Notes: generated from the sequence alone by a model not told the origin. A DNA stretch of 64,000 bases from Datura wrightii (GCA_035772735.1 JASDFA010000006.1:29491501-29555500); one strand, 5' to 3'; shown: positions 35,954 through 49,026, counted from the first letter of the stretch. Translations and numbers: made by a program.

Positions 35954-37484
35954 CTAGGTCTGAAATAGGTGAGGGTATCTGGCTTTCATATCTTCTTCAG
36001 CTTCCCACGTCATTTCCTCATGATTCCTGTTATGCCACAATACTTTGACAGATGCAACATCTTTAGTCCTCAACCTGCGAATCTGTCTGTCTAAGATAGC
36101 CACAGGAACCTCTTCATATGCTAACTCTTCTGTGACCTGGACATCCTGAACAGGAACTACTGTAGAAGGGTCTCCTACGAGCTTCCTCAACATAGAGACA
36201 TGGAATACTGGGTGAACAGATGCTAACTCCGGAGGCAAGTTCAATTCATACGCAACTCGGCCTATTCTTCGCCGAATCTGATATGGCCCAATGAATCTCG
36301 GGCTAAGCTTGCCTTTCTTGCCAAATCTCATCACCCCTTTCATTGGAGACACCTTCAGATATACCCAGTCATTTACCACAAATTCTAGATTTCTGCGCCG
36401 CATATCTGCATAAGACTTCTGGCGGCTCTGAGCAGTCAGTAAACGTCCTCGGATAAGCTTTACCTTTTTCCTCTGACTGCCGAACAACGTCTAAGTTAAC
36501 CGACGCTAACTCTCCTATTTCAAACCAACCATTTGGCGATCTGCATTTTCGCCTGTATAATGCCTCAGAAGGCTCCATCTGGATGGCTGAATGGTAACTG
36601 TTATTATGAGTAAATTCAACTAACGAAAAATGCTTCTACCCTCAAAATCTAGCACACACGCTCGTAGCGTATCTTCGAGCGTTTGGATAGTCCGCTCAGC
36701 CTGCCCATCTATTTGAGGGTGGAATGCTGTGCTCAAGTTGATCTGCGTTCCCAAACCCTTCTGGAACGACTACCAGAATCTAACCGTCAACTGTGCTCCT
36801 CTATCAGAGATAATAGATACTGAAACACCATCTAATCTAACTATTTCTCTGATATACAATTTGGCGAAATCTTAGGCAGAGCAAGTAGCTTTTACTGATA
36901 GGAAATGGGCTGATTTCGTCAGTCTGTCAAAAATTACTCAAATTGAATCGTGTCTATGCCTGGTACGGGGTAATCCTGCTACAAAATCCATGTTTACTGC
37001 TTCCCATTTCCAGAGAGACACAGCTATGTCCTGGGTCAAACCGCCTGGTTCCTGATGTTCTACTTCCAACTGTTGGCAGTTAGGACACTGAGCTACAAAT
37101 TCAGCAATTTCTCTTTTCATACCTGGCCACCAGTAGTTTTCTTTGATATCATGGTACATCTTCGTCGCGCCTGAGCGGAGAGAATAGCGGGCGTAATGCG
37201 CCTCGCTCATAATCTGCTGGCGAATCCCCAAAATATCTGGAACACGAATGCGGCCTTTACATCGCCACACTTCATCCCCGGTTATCTAAAAATATGTCAC
37301 ATCTCCATAAATTACGGCTAAGGGCATCTGCTACCACATTAGCCCTTCCTGGGTGATACAAAATATTCACTCTTTAAGGCATAAACTACTACGGCTAACT
37401 CCGGGTCATGGGTAAGATAATTCTTTTCATGTTTCTCCAACTGCCTGAAGGCATAAGCTATTACTTTACCATGCTGCATTAACC
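35954..37484 (-). pseudogene. RNase H C-part, integrase and chromodomain of the tandem element, broken
   Basis: On minus it starts abruptly in RNase H at [14 protein letters not shown] (37,484), passes an interrupted RNase H/connection, and then shows the integrase zinc-binding block with [28 protein letters not shown] and CPNCQQ (37,270-36,938). It continues through core pieces to KLSPRFIGPYQIRRRIG, HPVFHVSMLRKL and a chromodomain-like tail with VASVKVLWHN and MTWEAEEDM, ending PHLFQT at 35,954. The core between 36,600 and 36,937 has stops and frame changes. Gag, protease, RT and the first part of RNase H are missing. The closest relative in the window is 42,999-44,901. Confidence 0.9.
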
Positions 37485-40396
37485 CTCTGTACCTTCTGAC
37501 GATACTAACACTGGGGATGATGTTAACCTGTCTTTTAACTCCTGGAAGTTCTACTCACACGCCTCGGTCTACTGGAACTTTGCTGCCTTCTGTGTCAATT
37601 TAGTCAGAGGTGTTGCTAAGGTGGAAAATCCTTCCACAAACCCTCTGCAGTACCCGGCTAACCGTAGGGATTGCGTACTTCGATCGGAGTGGTAGGTCTA
37701 GGCTATGTCTTCACTATTTTGATTTTCTGTATATCTATCTGTACACCAGCCTCCGACACAATGTGACCAAAAAGGCTACTAAACTCAACCAAAATTCACA
37801 TTTACAAAGAATTGGCATATAGCTAACGGTCATACTGGTTTATAATGCCGGAGAATCTGACAAGTAATCTACCGGTATAGCTAGAGCTTATCTGGCCTTC
37901 TGGCCGTATGCTAAGGCTACCTGTTGCTAAGGTAACCTGAACGACCGTCTGTGCACCTTGTGCCTTTATCTGATCAGAGGATCCTGATATTGATCATGAC
38001 CTCTAACGATCTGGCTGCATAACCTTAAATAACTGAATAGTCGGGTTGAATGACTCGAATGTGGCAGTAGTCTAACAATGCTCTAACTGTTCTACTTGAG
38101 TACTTATAGTTCATGCATACTGTAGACTTGTGGGCATCTAATTGCTTTGTTATCTTGCTTGAACCATTGTAAGGCTGGGCTTAATCAAACTTACTTTCAG
38201 GCGATCAATCTCTGGGTCTTCACGGGGAGTGTACTGATCCCCTGGTCTTAGTAAACACTGTGCTAGCAGGGTACTATCAATATCCTACGCCTTGTGCGTA
38301 TCCACTTGGATTTATACTGCTATTCTGGGGAATTCTCGGTCTTATGAGCTATTCTATAAATACTGGCCTTTTGCTAGGGCTCTGTATCTAAATATCATAC
38401 GAGAACCAGCTGAAGTACTAGTTTGTCGCTGACTACTGATGTGGACCCTTCTTTGGGGTACCCACGGGTATTCTGACTGGGACGGCCGGCTGTCTTATGG
38501 GGTGTTCCACATAATAACTGCTAGGTTGGTTAAGGCCGACTCTCACCTACAAGGCTAGAAACATGACGTACGACCACTTAACATACTAGAACAATTCTAG
38601 TATTGCTAATTTCTAAAATTTGCCTATTCGGCCTCTAATCCTGGTTCTAGCATATATACTACTGTTACCGATCTTCAGGGATGCTTCCCTGCTAATGCAG
38701 GCTCCAGCTGGTCGGTAGACCGTCTAACTGCACCCTTATCATCTAGTCATCTGGTTTAGGCCATTAACTCTGATAAGCTCCTAGAGCCTAGATCTGGCAA
38801 CAACACATAAATCTATTAACTTAATAACTGAGAACTGAAATAGTTTCTATGACTTCATACGTAATTCACACTTAATCTGTCCTTTCTCTTCTCCTTTCCC
38901 TTTCTCCTTTCTTCTCTCCTTTTCTTTCTTTCTTCTCCCCTTTTTTTTGGCAAGGGGGGGTCCTGCAATGCAATTTGTACATGCTTTCTATTACTAACCA
39001 GCATCTGTGATTGTACCCCTTATAGGCAGCTACTCACAGCATATCTACTATCTGTATATATATATATCAATAGCTACGTACAATATGTACTGAATTCTGC
39101 GGTAATACATAATCTCTGACATGCTCTGCTGAGTCTTATATCGTACATGATACACCGCTTCTACGGCCTAATAATATCTCCTGCCCTGACTTATCATTTC
39201 ATTGTATTGTCACCCCATTCTGAAAGTAACAAACACAAACACTTTAGTTATTGTCTGCTGTTTGAAATTCCGCCACTCTTGCGATGTGGGGTCAACGTGC
39301 GAATCTTGTGGCCTTACTAGGCATATATTGAGAGCCCATGACTGTCTACTGGGCCTTATCTCTAGGCTACACTAGATTAGAATTGTTGTATCAGTAATTT
39401 CTTAACTTCTCCATGAACGGGCATACTGCGGTATTCCAAACCGCAATCTTACTGTCAGCCCGAGGCTTAATCCTTAAAACGATACTCTATCAATCTAGGG
39501 GGGTAATTCTAATTTCCCCACAAAATCTGGCATTCCTGCTTCTTCCTCTCATCTTGCTTAAGCTGAACTCTGGGGTTCAGGGTACCTACCTTTCGTTGCT
39601 AATGAGATTACTGATCAAGCCTCAGCCTATACTTCTTCTGGCTTATATTCAGGCCCATATGATTCACATGACCTCTATATCTTTCGATGTCACAACTGGA
39701 TCATAACTATAATCTTACAGGTATGTCTTGCTATCTGTTAGCATATATGGCGGACTTGGCCTTTTTCTGACTCAAACTTGACTATTATTAGGCATTCATC
39801 ACTAGCAGGTCTTTTACCCCTACTTCGGGTAAGCTAACAGTCTTGCTTGCTCTTCTGACTTATCACCGTGAGGGTCTGCACAACTTACATAATCATAAGG
39901 GCTCCTTACTCTTTCTAACAATTATCTGATAATCTAATATTGTCTACTATCTTAATCAGGTCTTATATTTATATATATATATACCTAACAAATAAATCGA
40001 CTCATTTATACGTTATGCTTATGACTTCCTATTCTGAAGTTATCGACATATACTGGGACGGTACCAATAAAAGAGATAACATTGGGAGGTCCCTGTTACC
40101 TCCTCCTGCGGCTGTAGTTACCTTGTAACTGGCTAATGTCTTCTTCTGTTGTTATATCTGATCTTCTGCCTGTAGTAGGGTAATGCTGATCTACCTTTGT
40201 ATCTGTAATCAAAGAATACAGTAAGTTTTTAGGGACTCAACCCTATACTGTACCGCTCTAAAGCACGACTGACTGAGAAGGAAGGGTAACCATCCTATCA
40301 TGCCTCGCAGCCTCCTGCCTATAGTATGTGGTGCACAACACATCCATAGACAAGACTCTACTTAACACGGCTTGCAGACTCCCTGGGACACGACCT
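37485..40396 (-). repeat. Body, copy B (unassigned replacement DNA plus leader)
   Basis: Same sequence as copy A with few differences. Here it is continuous with RNase H-integrase on its lower side and with the primer site on its upper side, which shows the intact order of the unit. The breakpoint with normal RNase H sequence is near 37,484, just after GCTGCAT. The pyrimidine tract is at 38,880-38,948. Confidence 0.85.
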
Positions 40397-40408
40397 GCTC
40401 TGATACCA
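40397..40408 (-). promoter_or_regulatory. Primer binding site, tRNA-iMet, tandem element
   Basis: On minus a perfect TGGTATCAGAGC, four bases from the LTR end at 40,413. Confidence 0.9.
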
Positions 40409-40412
40409 AGTT

Positions 40413-42993
40413 TGTCACACCCCGCCTTGGGGGGTATGACTGGCACCTGGTGCCCTACTAGGACCTGTACTGCTGGATTCCTAAGCCTGGGCACATCTGG
40501 TGCCTGGCTGGCTCTAACTCACACTTCTGGAAACAAAGGGCTATATAGCGGCTGTAAACACAGCCCCTGGCCCATTGGCCTATAGCCTTCTGTACCAATA
40601 ACAACAGCTGACCAAAACATGTAACTATAGGGAAACCTATGCGGGCCTACAAGGCCACCATGCTGTCTAGTTATCTGCAACTCAGCAATAGAATACTAGA
40701 AGGCTACGTGACCGGCAAGGTCACCACTACTGTCAAACTTATGGCCCCACACGGCCAACATAAAAGTAACAAAAGTACTAACAGCTAACAACTGCACGGC
40801 CTCACACGACCGGCTCAACTGACCACAGGGGAATATATACAGACTACAAGACTCTAGGAATAGCAATAGAAATGATCGGGATAGGGCCCCGACCTACCCG
40901 TACTATACAACAAAAGAAAATGAAATACACCTCAGAAATTCAGTCTACGGATAACAGGAGCTGAATACTCGATCGCTGACAAGAATCACGTGGTATCGCC
41001 TGCTCGTCTATGAGTACCTGCAGGCAAGTAATGCAGCGCCCCACCGGGCGTCAGTACCGCTGGTACTGAGTATGTAAAGCAATAATTGAAAGAAATATCT
41101 AAAATCAATAATATAACTGATGAAACCGAAGTAGAAAGAAATAGATTAACTATCTGATAATGTAATCATACCTTGTTCTAATTATCCTGGGAGGAGTAGA
41201 AGTCATACCTGGAGACGTATCGTTCTACTGTCGATCTACTAGTATCTAATGTAACATGGCATAACATAACATGACATAACATAGTACACACAAACCTTAC
41301 CCGGTCCCCATAAGCCGGGGGTACAACCAGCACAGAAGCTATACCCCTACCCCCGTCATCCCATCTCCTATAAACACTGTAAGCATCCTGCCGGTCCCCT
41401 GGGTATGCACTTGGGCTCGCTGAGCCCCTGACTATAACTGCATCTGAGTCCGGAGGACTCCTGAATCAACACCCGGGCGTATCCGCTCGACAGGGGTGTG
41501 TAAAAGCCGACCAAGGCATAATATGGGGAAAACTGGCATCCCATCTTCGTCCCCTGTGGGATGGCATGCCACTCCGTAGAGCGACGTATCCTCGTCCTCT
41601 GGTAGACGAGTCGATACAGCTATCAACCCTGGGGCGGTCATGGATGTTAGGTAATCCAACCCCAAACAATACAACGGTCTCAACTAGTAATACTATCTGC
41701 ATGTCTCACATACTGAGGCTAATGGTGGTAAAGTATTGAATATACTATATGCTGAACTAGTGATAGTAATATGTATGTACTTAATACATGCTGAGGCTGG
41801 TAATAGTATATATGTATATATATAGTCTTCTGCCAGACTGTACTGAGCTAATGCTGAACCAGATATAAAGTTTCTGCTGAAAACTATGTTGTATACTGAG
41901 TTTCTATAGTGACATGATTTACTATTCCTAATATGCTTTCTAACTTCATTTTAACTTATCATTCTATTTCTGAGATGTCTTACAGATATTGTATCGCTTT
42001 GCGGGGTTTCAACTGGATACAATAATATCCTAACATTTCGTACTACATCACATACTGAGCATGCTGTGCAGTTTCTAACTCTTGCATTAAAGTCTACGTC
42101 GTACTAGTAAGTTTCACCCAAGTTATAACTCGATACTTCTAATATCGTACCAACATTCGTAATAAACGCTACACATGACTTCTGAACATTCTACTGGCCT
42201 TTAAATTACTGTATTGTACCGATATTACTTAACTTTCCGAGGAAACTAACTTTACATACCTTATCCCCGAACAATCCGTCTGTTGGACGAGGCTCGGCCG
42301 GTATTTCAACTATTTTCTCCCAACTGCATTCATAAATATGTCAATCAATACTAAATACAACTTTATTTTAAAGAGCAACGTTACTTTCGATATAATTTAT
42401 AGCCTAAACTTAGGCTTATCGAAAGACGGTCGAAAACTCGCTATTTTTCAGAGGTCCAGAAGGGAGAAATATTCACTTCACAGCTAGGAACACATAGACA
42501 CTAGTTTAGAGCAATTCCACATACCTTAGCTCGGTAGCTCGACGATTCGTCGGCTGTATCTCGCGAAACTAAATCCGTAGAAATGCTCTCTGCTACTAAA
42601 TACCTCGATATCTGAGGTTAATTTGAGTTTGGACAATGTTTAGCAGCGTAATCAGATGAAAATTATATTACCCCCTTCGTTCCTTTTCTCCCTCTGATTT
42701 CTCTCCTCTGTTTCACTGGAAATATAAGTTTATAAATGATTTAAAACCGAAGTGGGGCTTTATATACTTGGGCCTGGACAAGGCCAATGTGTCACGGAGC
42801 CAACGCGGAGACTTCACCTCCGTGACACGCTGCCATCGCGGAGGGGTTCTGCCTCGGCTCCTTCCGCGATGGTTCGACAGATTTCTCGTCCGATCTTTTC
42901 CCGAGCCTTTCTCTAGCACGTATGGCCTTCAAATATGCTTAACCAACGTGCGAATAGGTCATTTAAGTGCCGGAAATTCTACGGGGTATAACT
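40413..42993 (-). repeat. 5' LTR of the tandem element
   Basis: A 2581-bp reversed Tekay-like LTR next to ATTGC at 42,994. The outermost base is T where A is expected. The inverted-repeat promoter module and TATA (near 42,755) are present. Confidence 0.92.
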
Positions 42994-42998
42994 ATTGC

Positions 42999-44901
42999 GA
43001 CGCGTCAGGTGTCGGGTTAGGTTGTGTGTTGATGCAGCATGGTAGAGTAATTGCATATGCTTCCAGACAGTTGAGGAAACACGAAAAGAATTACCCTACC
43101 CACGACCTGGAACTAGCCGCAGTAATCCACGCCTTAAAGATGTGGAGGCATTACCTGTACGGCGTCCATGTTGATATTTACACAGATCATAAGAGCCTAC
43201 AGTACATCTTCACTCAGAGAGAGTTGAATCTACGGCAACGCCGCTGGTTGGAGCTGTTAAAAGATTATGATGTGAATATTCTGTATCACCCGGGAAAAGC
43301 TAATGTTGTAGCAGATGCCCTGAGCCGTAAGTCAATGGGGAGTTTGGCGTATTTGCGACCTGAGAAACGGAAGTTAGCCAAAGAAATTCATCAGTTAGCT
43401 GGTTTATCCATTCGAGTAATGGAAACAGAAAATAATAGAGCAGTAATTCAGAATTCTACTGTGTCATCATTAGTTACAGAGGTAAAAGAACGACAGTACG
43501 AGGACTCTTATTTAGTCCAGCTCAGAGATAGAATTCAGAGAGGTAAGGAGTCAGATTTTCAGATAACTGAGGATGATGTGCTACGCTGTCAGGGCCGCCT
43601 CTGTGTCCCGAATGTTTCAGGGCTTTGCGGGTGGATCATGCATGAGGTACATTACGCTCGCTATTCCCTTCATCCAGGAGCGACGAAGATGTATCACGAC
43701 ATCAGAGACATCTACTGGTGGCCAGGTATGAAAGTTGAGATCGCTGAATTTGTATCTAGATGTTCTAACTGTCAGCAGGTGAAAGCGGAGCACCAAAAGC
43801 CGGGCGGTTTGACGCAAGATATAACGGTGCCCACGTGGAAATGGGAAACGATAAACATGGATTTTATAACAGGGTTACCCCGTACCAGACGCAGAAATGA
43901 TTTCATTTGGGTAATAGTTGACAGGCTGACAAAATCAGATCATTTCCTGCCAGTGAAGGCTACCTTCTCGGCTGAGGATTATGCCGAATTATATATCAGA
44001 GAAATAGTTAGATTACATGGAGTGCCGGTGTCCATCATTTCAGATAGAGGAGCGCAGTTTACAGCTAGATTCTGGCAGTCGTTTCAGAGGGGTTTGGGAA
44101 CGCATATTAAATTTGAGCATAGCATTCCACCCTCAGACAGATGGGCAGGCTGAGCAGACTATCCAAACGCTCGAAGATATGTTGTGAGCGTGTGTATTAG
44201 ATTTTGGGGGTAATTGGGATGAACATCTTTCGTTGATTGAATTTGCTTATAATAACAGTTACCATTCAGCTATCCAGATGGCGCCTTTCGAGGCATTATA
44301 CGGGCGAAAATGTAGATCGCCGGTGGGCTGGCTTGAAGTGGGGGAATCAACATTGGTTGGCCCAGACATTGTTTGGCAGTCAGAGGAAAAGATAAAGCTT
44401 ATCCGAGAACGTTTACTGACTGCTCAGAGCCGCCAGAAGTCTTATGCAGATATGCGGCGCAGAAATCTAGAATTTGTGGTAAATGACTGGGTATATCTGA
44501 AAGTGTCTCCGATGAAAGGGGTAATGAGATTCGGTAAGAAAGGCAAGCTTAGCCCGAGGTTCATTGGGCCATATCAGATTCGGCGAAGAATAGGCCGAGT
44601 TGCATACGAATTGAACTTGCCTCCGGAGTTAGCATCTGTTCACCCAGTATTCCATGTCTCTTTGTTAAGGAAGTTCATAGGGGACCCTTCTACGGTAGTT
44701 CAAGTTCAGGATGTCCAGGTCACAGAAGAGTTAGCATAAGAAGAGGTTCCCGTAGCTATCTTAGACAGACAGATTCGCAGGTTGAGGACTAAAGATGTTG
44801 CGTCTGTCAAAGTATTGTGGCGTAACATGAACCGTGAGGAAATGACGTGGGAAGCTGAAGAAGATATGAAAGCCAGATACCCTCACCTATTTCAGGCCTA
44901 G
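42999..44901 (+). pseudogene. Tekay-like RNase H, integrase and chromodomain (second half of pol)
   Basis: It resumes the coding sequence cut at 30,142. RNase [17 protein letters not shown], then [16 protein letters not shown] and [13 protein letters not shown], keeping the acidic residues. Integrase: zinc-binding [18 protein letters not shown] and CSNCQQ; core with NMDFITGLP (first D) and ISDRGAQFT (second D). An extra G near 44,115 shifts the frame before the catalytic E block. TGA at 44,184-44,186 replaces Arg (CGA). The next open stretch (44,233-44,739) has YNNSYHSAIQMAPFEALYG and SPRFIGPYQIRRRIG. TAA at 44,737-44,739 interrupts the chromodomain part, which ends PHLFQA at 44,901. The open frame extends upstream of 42,999 only by chance, through the nested LTR. 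Confidence 0.92.
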
Positions 44902-45148
44902 TTAGGCGACAGGTATGTCCGTATTATCACTTATGCAGTACCTTGTAGTTGTATGTGTGTGAATGAGAAAGATTGATACTTAGTTATCCAGTGGATCTTA
45001 AAATATTGCGTGCAGTACCTGTGTTGGACTTTTCTGCATTTCAGGTTTTTGCTATAGTCCATATTACAGGGGAGACTCTGGCGAAATTTTTCTAAATAGG
45101 TAAGTTAAGTAGTCCTCTAGATAGCAGTATACATTCGAGGACGAATGT

Positions 45149-45165
45149 TCTTAAGGGGGGGAGAA
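45149..45165 (+). promoter_or_regulatory. Polypurine tract of the Tekay-like element
   Basis: TCTTAAGGGGGGGAGAA directly before the 3' LTR at 45,166. It primes plus-strand DNA synthesis. Confidence 0.9.
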
Positions 45166-47740
45166 TGTTATACCCCGTAGGATTCCCGGCACCTAGATGA
45201 CCTATTCGCACGTTGGTTAAGCATATTTGAAGGCCATACGTGCTAGACAAAGGCCCGGGAAAAGATTGGACGAGAAACCTGTCGAACCATCGCGGAAGGA
45301 GCCGAGGCAGAGCCCCTCCGCGATGGCAGCGTGTCACGGAGGTGAAGCCTCCGCGTTGGCTCCGTGACACGTTGGCCTTGTCCAGGCCCAAGTATATAAA
45401 GCCCCACTTCGGTTTTAATTCATTATAAACTTATGAAATTTCCAGAAAACAGAGTAAACCATCAGAGAAAGGAAATAGAACGAAGAAGATAATATAATTT
45501 TCGTCCGATTACGCTGCCAAACTTTGTCCAAACTCAAATTAACCTCAGATACTGAGGTATTTAGCAGCAGAGAGCATTCCTACGGATTTAGTTTCGTGAA
45601 ATACGGCCGACGAATTGTCGAGCTACTGAGCTAAGGTAAGTGGAATTGCTCTAAACTAGTGTCTATGTGTTCCTAGCTGTGAAGTGAATATTTCTCCCTT
45701 CTGGACCTCTGAAAAATAGCGAGTTTTCGACTGTCTTTCGATAAGCCTAAGTTTAGGCTATAAACTATATCAAAAGTGACGTTGCTCTTTAAAATAAAGC
45801 TGTATTTAGTATTGATTGACATATTTATGAATGCAGTTGGGAGAAAATAGTTGAAGTACCGGCCGAGCCTCGTCCGACAGCCGAATAGTTCGAGGATAAG
45901 GTATGTAAAGCTAGTTTCCTCGGCAAGTTAGTAATCTTGGTACAGTACAGTAATTTAAAGGCCAGTAGAATATTCAGAAGCCATGTATGATGTTTATTAC
46001 GAATGTTGGTACGATATTAGAAACATCATGTTATGATCAGCGCGAGACTTGCTAGCACGATATAGATTTTAATATAAGTGTTAGGAACTGCACAGCATGC
46101 TCAGTATGTGATGTGACACAGAATGTTAGGATATCATTGTATTTAGTTGAAACCCAGTAAAGCAATGTAAAATTTGTAAGACATCTCAGAAATAGAACGA
46201 TAAGTTAAAGTGAAGCTAGAAAGCATATTAGAACTAGTAAATCATGTTACTATAGAAACTCAGTATACAGCATAGTTTCAGCAGAAAGACTATATCATGT
46301 TCAGCATTAGACCCAGTGTAGTCTGGCAGAAGACTATATTTATACATATATACTATTACCAGCCTCAGCATGTGTTAAGTACGTACATATTACTGTCACT
46401 AGCTCAGCATATAGTATATACAAATACTTTACCACTATTAGCTTCAGTATGTGGGACATGCAGATAGTATTACTAGTTGAGACTGTTGTATTGTTTGGGG
46501 TTGGACTACCTAGCATCCATTACCGCCCCAGGGTTGATAGCTGTATCGACTCGTCCGCCAGAGGACGAGGATACGTTGCTCTGCGGAGTGGCATGCCGTC
46601 CCACAGGGGACGAAGATGGGATGCCTGTTTTCCCCATATTTGTGCCTTGATCGGCCCTTACACACCCCTCTCGAGAGGATATGCCCGGGTGTTGATTCAG
46701 GAGTCCTCCAGACTCAGATGCAGTTATAGTCAGGGGCTCAGCGAGCCCAAGTGCATACCCAGGGGACCGGCAGGATGCTTACAGGGTTTATAGGAGATGG
46801 GATGACGGGGTAGGGGTATAGATTCTGTGCTGGTTGTACCTCCCAGCTTATGGGGGCCGGGTAAGGTTTGTGTGTGCTATGTTATGTTATGCCATGTTAC
46901 GTTAGATACGAGTAGATCAGCAGTAGAACGATACGTCTCCAGGTATGACTCCTACTCCTTCCAGTATAATTGAGAGAAGGTATGACTTACATTATCAGAC
47001 AGTTAATCTATTTCTTTCTACTTCAGTTTCATCAGTTATATTATTGTTTTTAGATATTTCTTTCAGTTATTGCTTTACATACTCAGTACCAGCGGTACTG
47101 ACGCCCGGTGGGGCGCTGCATTACTTGCCTGCAGGTACTCATAGACGAGCAGGCGATACCACGTGATTCCTGTCAGCGATCGAGTATTCAGCTCCTATAA
47201 TCCGGAGACTAAATTCCAGAGGTGTATTTCATTTTCTTTTGTTGTATAGTACGGGTAGGTCGGGGCCCTGTCCCGATCATTTCTATTGTTATTCTTAGAG
47301 GCTTGCAGTCTGTATATATTTCCTTGTGGTCAGATGAGCCGGTCGTGTGAGGCCGTGCAGTTGTATAGCTGTTAGAACTTGTGTTTCCTTTATGTTAGCC
47401 GTGTGGGGCCATAGTTCGATAGTAGTGGTGACCTTGCCGGTCACGTAGCTATCCAGTACTTCATGGTTAAGTTATAGATAACTAGACAGCATGGTGGCCT
47501 TGTCGGCCCGCATAGGTTTCCCTATATTGACATGTTTCTGGTCAGCTGTTAGTACAGGTACAGGAGGCTATAGGCCAATGGGCCGGGGGCTGTGTTTACA
47601 GCCGTTATATAGCCCTTTGTTTCTAGAAATGTGAGTTAGAGCCAGCCAGGCGCCAGATGTGCCCAGTCTTAGCAGTCCAGCAGTTCAGGTCCTTGTACGA
47701 CACCAGGTGCCAGTCATACCCCCCAAGGCGGGGTGTGACA
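45166..47740 (+). repeat. 3' LTR of the Tekay-like element
   Basis: 2575 bp, starting TGTTATACC and ending GTGTGACA, followed by TCATG. It differs from the 5' LTR by scattered single substitutions, several in the first 120 bases. The inverted-repeat module and TATA are conserved. Confidence 0.95.
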
Positions 47741-47745
47741 TCATG

Positions 47746-49026
47746 ATACCTACCTAAGACCCGTACCAAGGAGCCATGGTAAAGTTCAGAAGAATTGAGG
47801 AATGGCAGAAGTCAAAGTATGAGAGGCAGTCGTGAGGCGTAGGAGAAAGGTATGAGTCGTACCAAGACACTCATGAAATTTTTCAAAGGATGTCAGAACT
47901 CTCAGATTCAGACCACAACAGAATTGTATGACTCATAACACCAATGTACGAGTCGTACCAAGTTCCAACACTTAGCCAAAATCAAAAGTTTCCAGACATT
48001 GTACGAGCAAAGGTACGGCCTGTACAATCATGGTACGAGTCGTAGGTGAAGGTGGCGACGGTTTATCAGTTTCCCTATTAATTTAGAAATGTTTCTAATT
48101 ATTTATATAAATACTTTTCTAGGTTATTTTTGTGAGAAAAACATATTTCAATTCTTTTGACGAGTATTGGACTTTTGAGAATATTAGAACATCTTTTGGA
48201 GAGTTTCTTGCATTAATTCTTCCATTGTTCTTGAATTGTTCTTCATTGATCTTTTGCAATAATCAAGTGGGTTACTTTTCAATCATCATTGTAAGTTCTA
48301 AATTATGCTTCGTCTGTGAATGCTAATTGTTTTCATACAATCATGAGAGGCTAAAACCTTCACAACCAAGGTTGTGGGAACCATGGTGAATTAACAAACT
48401 AGGATTTGCACAAAGTGATTCTAGACCAATGTTAATGCTTGTATTGTATTCTCTTCAATCTTAAATGTTTCTTAACGAAGCACAATGTTAGGACTTGCCT
48501 GAATTCTCTACTTGTTTGAATCTAGAGAGGTAGAGATTAGAAAAAGAGAAGAACAACAAATCCTTGAACATTATGGTTCATTGTATGACTTGAGTTGCGG
48601 TCATAGGATAGTTAATTTGAAACTAATTGATAATACTTAAAGTAAAATTACTCGAGAGACCTAATTCGATAATTGAGTATAGCATCCAATTGGGCCGAAC
48701 TAGTTGTTTGGATGAACCTGTGTTATCAGTTCTACAAGTCAAGTATTGGAATAGATCACAAATGTAAAACCCGAAGTAGTTATGAACCCATGGGAAACAC
48801 TTCCCTAGTTAATTGCATCATCTTGATAACAATCCAATTGTCAATACTGTTACGTGTTTACTTTCTTACAAACTCCCTTTAGGAAATAATAGGAGTAAAA
48901 GCTTAAATACTAGCGTTATTCTATATCTTGACCATATTCCCTGTGGGATCGACCCCAACCTAGTTGGGTTCTTTATTGACAATGTCTGCATCATACTTTT
49001 ACAGGAGTGTGATTTGAGCATTACCA
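47746..49026 (+). repeat. Athila-like 5' LTR, second part
   Basis: It continues the LTR interrupted at 24,472. The first 300 bases are rich in CGAGTCG-like motifs. The end holds CCCTGTGGGATCGACCCCAA and GTTGGGTTCTTTATTGACAA and finishes TTACCA. The ORF at 48,813-49,070 crosses the LTR end and primer site and is not a gene. Confidence 0.75.

Larger units (their letters stand above)
30143..42993 (-). mobile_element. Tandem non-autonomous Tekay derivative, minus strand
   Basis: Flanked by ATTGC (30,138-30,142 and 42,994-42,998). Read on minus: LTR (42,993-40,413), tRNA-Met primer site, body (40,396-35,690), polypurine tract, LTR (35,689-33,123), primer site again, partial body (33,106-30,157), and finally only the last 14 bases of an LTR (30,156-30,143). 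The middle LTR has a polypurine tract on one side and a primer site on the other, so it is shared by two units. The bodies lack gag, protease and RT; instead they hold about 2.7 kb of unassigned DNA, then RNase H C-part and integrase. It would depend on Tekay-like proteins supplied in trans. Confidence 0.9.
24473..47740 (+). mobile_element. Tekay-like Ty3/gypsy element, nearly complete, with a nested insertion
   Basis: It starts TGTTATACCCC and ends GGTGTGACA, flanked by TCATG on both sides (24,468-24,472 and 47,741-47,745). It has LTRs of 2576 and 2575 bp, a tRNA-Met primer site, gag, protease, RT, RNase H, integrase, chromodomain and a polypurine tract. A second element (30,143-42,993) splits the RNase H region. 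Without that insertion the element is about 10.4 kb, normal for Tekay/Del. The two LTRs are very similar with scattered substitutions, so insertion is fairly recent. Frame breaks lie near 29,630, 30,059, 44,115, 44,184 and 44,737. Confidence 0.93.

Noticed and set aside
33123..42993. Two independent insertions of full elements side by side
   Set aside because: The shared middle LTR and a single ATTGC duplication around the whole block fit one tandem insertion better.
42768..42998. Upstream extension of the RNase H-integrase frame with an in-frame ATG
   Set aside because: This part is nested LTR sequence read by chance. Real coding resumes at 42,999, after the target duplication.
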